Below are positions 57,028 to 64,000 of a stretch of 64,000 nt of DNA, piece by piece. How positions within the stretch are numbered: position 1 is the stretch's first letter; every line of letters starts with the position of its first letter. The notes under the pieces were generated by a model. The model saw only the letters and a list, made by a program, of their open reading frames with translations. It had not been told where the DNA came from and searched no databases. The stretch comes from Capronia americana (Eukaryota > Ascomycota > Eurotiomycetes > Chaetothyriales > Herpotrichiellaceae), in contig JADWQD010000001.1 in NCBI GenBank assembly GCA_016110215.1, forward strand, positions 248,001 through 312,000, in the 5' to 3' direction. The position numbers and the translations under genes were made by a program.

Positions 57028-59441
57028 TCAAAGCTCCAGGAACTCAAAGAAATCCTCCGGGAAATGAAGGCCTAGAATGTTGTTCATCGTCCTCTCCCCT
57101 GACATGATACCATTGCCGTGTTGCGGATGAGGTGTTTCCGTTGGCCAAAAGTCGCCATGTGTTGCCCCTTCCAAGCCAAATGTTAGGGGCGAACCATATG
57201 CTGCATCCTGGCCGTCTGAAGGAAGCCGCGTTCTCTGCAGCAGCGGCTGCGGCGAATTCATCCTCGATTGCGGAAGAAATTCATTGGTGATGTTTCCCGC
57301 CATGGCGTGCGAGGTGGGAATTGTGAAAGTCTTGCCATTGTCGGCATCCATCCTGCTATCCCGGATGTTCCTCTCGTCCTTGTCGCTCGGAATCTGGCTT
57401 TCTGAATCATGGATGCCGAGTGCTTGAGCAGCACGTTCGAGAAGGCCGACAGCATGGACAGCGGTGTTGTATGTAATTCCAAGCAATCGAAGTATGGTCA
57501 TGCATCGGTGAAAGTCTCGAATTGCGCTTGCCGATCGACTCGTCTCGGCGGTCCTGGCTGCGAGCAGCTGGGTGATCATGGCACCCACCAGCACTGGTAC
57601 TGCAGTGGCTGAGAAGTAGGCGACCAATCCAAACTCGTGCAGGGCAAGAGTAATGGTGGAGATCTCCGCTGCAGCCTCGCGAGCGATCCGCTGAGGCTTC
57701 GCTTCCATCTCGTTCTCGCCCAAGCCCCGAGCCATTCCCTCGCGGAGAGCTCGGGGCCGATTGAGGACGCCGAGGGCCGCGAGATAATCAAGGCGCAACA
57801 TGGCTTTGATGACCACAAGAGCTCGATCTTCCGTCTGCAAAAGCTCCTCGATATTGGATCCGGTACAGACCACTTCCGGGCGGAGAGCACCTACCCAGTC
57901 CTCTAGCTCTTTTCCACAGATTTCGAGGTCTTGATCGGGCCTGTCGGGGTCAAGTCTTGGGTTTTGGCCTTTCCGGCCGCCGGAGTGATGGTTGACAAAG
58001 ACCACAGAGGTGAGATGACCGATGATGATGCAGAGCTTGGCCTTCTCGATGAAGACTGACGCCAGTGCTTGGTGAGTTCTGGCGTCTGTCGCATCCCTGG
58101 GGGTCGACGGTCGCAATCCGGTCTCCCTGGCGTTGCAAGAGAAATTGAAGTCGGAGAGTGTCAACATCGAGGTTGAATAATCGGAGATTCGAGCTGGCCG
58201 AGCCATTCCAAAATTCACGATTTGCTCTCGAACGAAACAAGACCACCAAAGACGCCGTCTCAACGACTGCCGACTGTCGTTTGCATCTTCGTGTGCTTGT
58301 TCTAGATGGAGTTCGATGGAGCAAGCCAATGTCAATGCGATGCCGGTCCAGTAGCCCGGATCCTTTTGGTCCTCTGGTTTGTCGAACCAGGTGCTTTGCA
58401 ATAGCACCGCTTGAATCGAACTTACTCGATCTGGCTCGGCATTGAGGTCATGAAGAACCTGTTCTTCTTCGTCAGTTGGAGGGTGGGCGAACCCGAATTC
58501 ATTCCTGACCACGGACCTTGCATTTATGATAGAAGGCTGTTCGAGCGGCCATTTTAGAAGGATACCCAGCCTTTTGGACAACATCGAGGTCAACAAATGC
58601 CACGCCAGCAAAAACAACGGCATGAAACAATAGAAGACTGACGCTACCTCTGTTGGAGTCGAGGTCGGCGAGGAATTGTCCCAGGTTAAGAATGGGCAGC
58701 TGGGGGTGTGCAAATTCAACGAAGCCAGCCAGGCACGCTCCCCAGAACTGCTGGGTGGGCATTTCGAAAGTCCCCTTGCTGGAGATGTACCTGAGTTCTT
58801 CGGGTCCCAATGTGCGAGGCAATGGTTTAATGTAGGATGGGAGTTGCGGCATGACTGGATATCCGTCGATGCCCCGTGTATCCAGGAGGGTGTTCCCCGC
58901 CGTCGTCTGCGTGAACGCAAACGCCTCGGGTTGCGACGTGCGAGGGGAACCGTGGCCGTGAGGGTTTGACGCTCGTCCCTTGGACCGAATTGAACTGTCG
59001 TCCGGTGGCATCGCCGCCGTCGGTTGGCTTTTCGGCCCAGCGGGCTCAGCAAGCAGCGCTTTGCCATTGGAATTGGGAACCGCGTCGACGGTCGATCTAC
59101 CTATGTTATTGTTGCCAGTGAGGGCGCCGCTTGCCGAAGCTGACGTGAGAGAAAAGCAACTGCCCACTCCTGCTGCCGCACCGGTAATGTGTCTCGATGC
59201 CCTTGATGTGCGGCGCGAGGTCAATCTCATAACCGTCGGCTGCAAAGATTCCAGTGCTAGCAACTCACCTGTGGCGCATGTTTTGCGTAACACGACAATC
59301 GGCGCGATCTATCTTGCAGTTGGTGCATGGGTTGCCGGCCGACACCAGGTCACAACGGACCTTCCGAGCTCTACACGCTGTACAGGCTTGTGCAGCCCTC
59401 CTGCGGACGGCAGCATTTTCTTTCGCCATCTCCGGGGCCAT
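57028..59441 (-). CDS. Zn2Cys6 transcription factor
   Basis: Three exons, 59441-59269, 59225-58517 and 58458-57028, with introns of 43 and 58 nt; 770 residues. The binuclear zinc cluster is complete: CTACRARKVRC, then CTNCKIDRADC, that is CX2CX6CX8CX2CX6C, near residues 20-48. The fungal factor domain follows (AFYHKCKVLHDLNAEPDRVSSIQ across intron 2, then AVLLQSTWFDKPED and LRRRLWWSCFVREQ). The C-terminus (ILGLHFPEDFFEFLEL) is acidic and aromatic, as in activation domains. The acceptor of intron 1 (GTTATGAG) is less certain than the others. It converges with the crotonase gene 287 bp away, making it the likeliest regulator of the esterase-ligase-transporter-crotonase group. A CACGTG pair lies 269 bp upstream of the start. 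Confidence 0.87.
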
Positions 59442-59916
59442 GTATTTGCTCTGCGCGCCGTTTTCAAATGAGGAATCATGGGGTATACTCAAGTTGAGCC
59501 AGGTTGACTCTACCCTCCTTCTATGCTGCAGCGTTGCGGAGGAGAGGCTGGACCTGTATGCCAATGTGTCATGTGATGTTCCAGCCAAAGGTCTGTGACT
59601 CAATTAGAGGATATAGTTATCTTCGAGAGGACCGTCAGACTATATACTATCCAAAAGGGCCAGATCGGTTACAGGGCCGTGCAGGCCTTCCTGTGGTCAT
59701 TACAAACCTCACGTGCACCGTCACGTGGGTCTTTTGTCACAGGTCGCTAATGACAGGCTAGTTGTGCCGAAATTTCAAGCTAGGCGCGCTAGGTTAGGCA
59801 GATGCAGGCCACCAACCGGCTGCGAACTAGACTCGTGACGCAGGCCGCGCACCAATTCGCCTCCGCTCTCCCGTAATCTTTGGTGCTACCCATACAGCTG
59901 CCACTCTCGCCGAACG
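59442..59916. other. Promoter region of the Zn2Cys6 factor
   Basis: Noncoding sequence upstream of the factor gene, with a CACGTG pair at 59710-59727. No other assignable content. Confidence 0.45.
59710..59727. promoter_or_regulatory. Paired CACGTG boxes (6-bp spacer)
   Basis: CACGTG at 59710-59715 and 59722-59727, 269 bp upstream of the Zn2Cys6 factor start. The surrounding sequence does not match the duplicated block found at the other two pairs. Confidence 0.5.
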
Positions 59917-60404
59917 ATGGCTACACTACCCTTCTTGGTGCCTCCGCCTACCTCTGAAGAGCTGGCAAATAGCTTGGAAGAAGAGCTCCGACGCCAGCAA
60001 GAAGCGATTCCTGAACCTCTTTTCTGGCGACAAGGCATTGCTTATTCCCACGATTATCCTTGCGAGAGAGAACGCTCCAGAGGAAGTCGACAAATTTCGA
60101 AAGGAAATCGCCGAGTCTACTTATCGGGAGTGCGAGGTCCGGAAACATAAGGACCTGCTAGCTGGGTAATATCGCAGAACCTCTTTCGGGAATATTGCGT
60201 GGACGGCGTGCCATCTACAGATAGCCGGCGAAATATTGCAGCAGCCTACGGACGCCGCTTGAAGAGGCAGGGATACACTACGCAACAAGTGAGGGAAAGC
60301 CGACATCGATGAATGACCTGCGACACTGGAAATCCGAGGCAGAGTGTCTTCGAGGGATTGCCGCTCTTCGTGAGCACGAGATGCATGATCCTCTCGCCAT
60401 CTAA
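59917..60404 (+). pseudogene. Broken ORF of unknown function
   Basis: An ATG at 59917 opens MATLPFLVPPPTSEELANSL and continues to LEEELRRQQEA. Then another frame carries the more protein-like ALLIPTIILARENAPEEVDK and RKEIAESTYRECEVRKHKD. A third frame near 60255-60404 carries TPLEEAGIHYATSEG, then LRHWKSEAECLRGIAALREH. The three segments are in order on one strand but need frame changes to join, and I see no clear introns. I do not recognise a family. A decayed small gene is the simplest reading; an intact multi-exon gene remains possible. Confidence 0.35.
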
Positions 60405-60819
60405 CATGATCCAAATTCCGTCGCGCAACAGGTTGTCGCTCTAAATCCTCTTATCTCTCCTTGGGTATCTCTTCTAGAGCCTTTCTTATAAGATCAGGAA
60501 AGCTCCCAATCCTGGTCTTGAAGATCCTTTTGTCCTCAATTCAATTTCATTCGGGGATACATAATATCGAGGTCTGCTCTCCGTTTCGTTGGAAGTCGAC
60601 TTCGACTCGAAGTTTCCGCTACTGTGCCGACCTGCAAGGGTCCAGCAATCTCTACCCGTAAGTCCTACTTGATCTGAACTCGAAAAGAGATGGATGTGGT
60701 CATGGTGGCAGAGAGTTTGCGGAGCATTGAGCAGAAGAAGTCAACAATGAGAACGTGGTTTGCGGGATGCCAACCAAGCAACGATATTGCGCCCCTGGTG
60801 TTCACCCTGTTCGTCTAGT
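60405..60819. other. Intergenic region
   Basis: About 0.4 kb without a recognisable frame, repeat or RNA gene. Confidence 0.4.
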
Positions 60820-61975
60820 CTAGCTTGCTCGAAGATTGCCCCCATGTTTGTCTTGGTATTTCCTTGCAATTCCTGATTTTTCGTCATAAGATCCGAAGGA
60901 ATGCGAGTGCGCTTTCACGAGACATGGTAGGTCTCTGACCGTCGGAGTCTCGAATGATGGCCACAAAGCTTCCGTTTTCGGCCTTCTGCCAAGCGACGAA
61001 AGGGACTGAAGCTCTCGGGGTAACTCCATGTGTCCGTCCTCATCATGAGCTGCATTCTTCCAGAGAAAGAGTTTCAAGAAGTCTTCAACAAGCTCGAAGG
61101 ATTGGCTGGTGCAAGTGTCATTGCTTGTACAATTCGTCGCAATAACACCTGACTGCACGGAGGATCCCGTCAGAACGACATCCCTGTGAAAACCATGCCA
61201 GAGAAAAGAATTGTTCATACGTTTGGGGCCCGACCGCTGAATCAAAAAGTTAGCATCTAATGGTGGAGGAAAGGAGATTCTGTGGGGCAATCTCACAGCT
61301 GCCTGACAATCGTGGCCGCGGCCGATGAGATGGTTCGCGGAGCACCCAATTGGGTGCAGTTGATCGTCAAGCCCACCATGGATCGAAGGTCAAAATGGCA
61401 GGACTCGTGTTCTGATATGATGTTGTCGATGACGCCGTCGTTGCCGTCGCATGCCTTGATGGCCAGAAGAAGGAGTTCCAGTTGATGGCAATACCGTCGA
61501 ACACATCATGATACCGTTGCGCCAGCATCGTACATTGACGACCACCTTGCGAACAGCCACTAGATACGAGTATGCGGGGTCGTTGACCGTAGAATCTGTG
61601 GGAAATGCTTTTACCGATCGCCCCCATATCGTTGAGCGAGGCTGGGCCCAGGTCTTGCAGGGGATAGGAATTGACATTACCGGGGCTCACCAGATCCCAA
61701 GGTGCTGGTGTAGCCACGCAGCCTAGTCCAGCCACAAGAATTCGGCGCCATAGAGCGTGGGATATGGGATCGCAGTTTCGTGAGCAAGCCGCTGCTGATA
61801 TTGTATGGATTTGGTTGCTTGTCCTCCCCGCCCCGAATTTTCGACCGTACCGGGTAGGTGAGGTTGGCCAATGAGCAACAGCAGAGTACGAGCAGCTCCA
61901 TGTTCTCTCTCGCCTCCAATTGCTAGGCAAGGGCAAGAGATCTGCGGAATGTGCCCCGGCCAGGGCTTGTGCCAC
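60820..61975 (-). pseudogene. Tannase/feruloyl esterase pseudogene
   Basis: Family-like pieces occur in order on the minus strand. SPGNVNSYPLQDLGPASLND, then GKSISHRFYGQ and the nucleophile region SSGCSQGGRQ with AQRYHDVFDGIAINWNSFF, are at about 61700-61470. Then, in another frame, LLLAIKACDGNDGVIDNIIS and ESCHFDLRSMVGLTINC lie at about 61450-61340. After a stop comes SGPKRMNNSFLWHGFHRDVV with CTSNDTCT and DFLKLFLWKNA at about 61230-61045. The first two pieces abut although intact members have several dozen residues between them, so a deletion plus frame loss has occurred. The N-terminus and the D and HC parts of the active site are missing or unrecognisable. It is distinct in sequence from the intact tannase at 44748. 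Confidence 0.75.
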
Positions 61976-62512
61976 TCAACTGGCTTTCAGTACGGCCTCA
62001 GCTCTGAGATAGGTTCCCTTGAACCGCAATCTCGTCGACTCAAAGCATAACCATCTTGGTGTCCTGCTGCCTCTCGAATGCCGCTCCACCCAGATCCACC
62101 GTCTCGACCGTATCGTCGAGAATTCCAACAAGTGGGTCCCCACGACTCCAATCAGCGAAGACCGAGTACGCGGAAGGCCAATTTGGAACACGCGGACTTG
62201 ACACCCTTCCAGGGGTCTTTTATGTTTGAGCGCTCTGACAGCGTCTGGCAGACCCCGCGACTCCCAGGCTCATCAATATCGGCCGGGCACGCCAATTCAA
62301 TCTGGATTCACCACCATGTCCATGCTAAGAGTAAGGATGGCGACAACGTTCAGCGTTCGCCGGGAGATACATGATATATAAAGGAGGACGGCGTCCCACG
62401 CGGCATGTCGTCTTCTCCATTTTCCTAACTATTGCCTCTCCTTCGCGTTCGGCTCGGCTGTCAAGTTCCAACCCAGCTCCAGAGCGTTGCACCACGAGTC
62501 TGCGCTTTCAAC
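61976..62512. other. Intergenic region upstream of the RTA1-like gene
   Basis: About 0.5 kb with no assignable gene. The stretch near 62372-62385 (ATATATAAAGG) is a plausible TATA element, about 130 bp upstream of the next ATG. Confidence 0.4.
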
Positions 62513-63538
62513 ATGGCTGACAACAGTGCCACCGTTTGCAATCCCGAGTGGCGGACTGCAACCTGGTCGTTCTATCGATATGCGCCTTCGGCCGCTGGGG
62601 CAATCATATTCTGTCTCCTCTTCTTAGTGTCAACAGGGCTCCATGGGTATCAGATGTGGAAAACGAAATGCTACTTTCTGACATGTCTGGTGGTTGGCTG
62701 TCTGTGTGAGTGCGCCCGAGGGCCTGAACGGTCTTGCCGAAAGCACAATGCTAATGGGATGGGACGAGACCAGTTGAATTCATCGGGTATGCTGGACGAA
62801 CAGGCTCAGCACGACAGGATCCGGGCTGCTGGAGGTTGATGGCGTTCGTGATCCAAGGAACGTACATTTTGGTTGCTCCGGCGTTGTTTGCAGCCTCCAT
62901 TTACATCATCCTTGGCCGCATTGTCCTCCTCACAGACGGGGAGTCGCATGTAATCATCAAACGACACTGGCTCACAAAGTTGTTTGTTGGCGGAGACGCA
63001 TTTTGTTTTGCCCTGCAGTCAGCCGGTAAGGAACACGCTCTTCTCTGCCTCCTGCTCCGTCTTCAGACACTGACGGTGGTCAGGTGGGGGTCTCATTGCC
63101 GGAGGTCGTCACAGTCGGACCATGGCTGACATCGGCAACGGCGTGATCATCGGCGGTCTCGCCTTGCAATTGGTCTGGTTCCTCCTTTTCGTCGTTGTCG
63201 CGGCCGGATTCCACGCGCGAATGAACAAAGTGCCCACTACTGCGTCTCAGCGGCCAGAGGTTCGATGGCGACGCTACCTCTTCTCTCTCTACTTTGTCAG
63301 CGCACTCATCATTGTGCGTTCGATTTTTCGCCTGATCGAGTATATTCAGGGACATTCAGGATACCTCCTCTCTCATGAGGTGTTTCTCTTTGTGTTCGAC
63401 GCTATTCCGATGTATGTCGTTGTCATTTGGTTACACTGGCAACATCCGGGAGAAATCGGCCTTCTTCTCCGTGATCAGCAACCTCCACAAAACGGCTTCA
63501 GGCTGATCACCATCGAAAGGCGGCCTTTCAAGGCCTAG
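62513..63538 (+). CDS. RTA1-like membrane protein (lipid-translocating exporter family)
   Basis: Exons are 62513-62705, 62774-63025 and 63084-63538, with introns of 68 and 58 nt; 299 residues in one frame. Joins give VVGCLFEFIGYAGR and SAGGGLIAGG. About seven hydrophobic helices are present. The conserved family pieces are EFIGYAGR, a QGTYILVAPALFAASIYIIL helix, GGDAFCFALQSAGGG, and the charged loop leading to RSIFRLIEYIQGHSGYLLSHE. RTA1-family proteins are fungal plasma-membrane or endomembrane proteins linked to resistance to 7-aminocholesterol and to lipid translocation; the exact substrate here is unknown. The upstream in-frame codons before 62513 lack membrane or family features, so this ATG is preferred. 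Confidence 0.9.
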
Positions 63539-64000
63539 AAGTCGGACCGACTTGAACATGCCAAGTGAGCAAGGTTGTCACGGCGAGGGTGACCGTCCAC
63601 GATCAACGGCGTCTGGGTGTTTACAAATAAACCCTCGACACGATATATAGTCCATGGCATCAGCATTATATGTAGACTTGTGTTGTATCGAGCGACACAG
63701 AAGAGAGTGGCGAGAATTGCAGTGGCTTCATCCTGTTGAAACTCTTCCGCCTGCAAGTTCATAACCCTTTCGCCGATGGAGGCTTTGTGTGGAAGCTGTC
63801 CGTACATTCTGGTTATACCATTCCGGCGCGAGGGCCGCAACCCTCTGGCGCGTAGGCGTCGATGTTGGATCAAATTGCTGTACGATAATGCGCGCCTGGA
63901 CTAAATCTGCCTCGACAGACCGAGTAATGAAGGTTCCCATCGGCGACGCTAACCAAGACAGGGTGTGATACGGGCCCAGATGCCTGTCCCCTGCCCCAAA
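63539..64000. other. Window end, no gene recognised
   Basis: The 3' flank of the RTA1-like gene. Minus-strand frames here have no recognisable content; they could belong to a gene beyond the window. Confidence 0.4.

Noticed and set aside
61976..62191. Minus-strand frame as the N-terminus of the broken tannase
   Set aside because: It has no signal peptide or family similarity, and the composition is unlike the adjacent relic.

Overview
The window looks like nuclear DNA of a filamentous ascomycete (Pezizomycotina, probably Eurotiales-like). The genes carry short GT-AG introns (43 to 87 nt). There are three fungal-type transcription factor genes, peroxisomal C-terminal tripeptides (ARL, SKL), a fungal RTA1 protein, and a large AT-rich block with repeat-induced point mutation (RIP). 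All exon models were built by eye from splice signals and reading-frame continuity; none has transcript support.

Left gene-rich arm (1-12030): two short-chain dehydrogenases, an exopolyphosphatase of the DHH superfamily, the accessory subunit of eukaryotic queuine tRNA-ribosyltransferase, and an NADPH-cytochrome P450 reductase lying tail-to-tail with a P450 that resembles benzoate 4-hydroxylases.

Central block (12031-33894): 21.9 kb with no usable open reading frame. It resolves into a nest. An outer Ty3/Gypsy element (169-bp LTRs, 4-bp GTAC duplication, about 9.6 kb without insertions) carries two same-orientation copies of a second Gypsy/chromovirus family in its gag region. Each inner copy is exactly 6133 bp with 364-bp LTRs and its own 5-bp target duplication (GTCTT and TATAT). 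All three are dead through C-to-T/G-to-A mutation; the polymerase YLDD motif reads YLNN in each.

Right of the block (34074-43228): two divergent Gfo/Idh/MocA oxidoreductases, an MFS sugar transporter and a fungal transcription factor, which together suggest a sugar or polyol utilisation cluster.

Far right (44748-59441): a secreted tannase/feruloyl esterase, a 4-coumarate-CoA-ligase-like enzyme ending in ARL, a degenerate transcription factor, a Dal5-type MFS transporter, a crotonase ending in SKL, and an intact Zn2Cys6 regulator. Read together these could release, import, CoA-activate and shorten hydroxycinnamic acids in peroxisomes. This is the most interesting functional hypothesis in the window. 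Paired CACGTG boxes lie upstream of all three regulators, and a block of about 140 bp containing one such pair occurs twice. The end of the window holds relics (unknown ORF pieces, a broken second tannase) and an intact RTA1-like membrane protein. A MITE of about 194 bp lies between the tannase and ligase genes.
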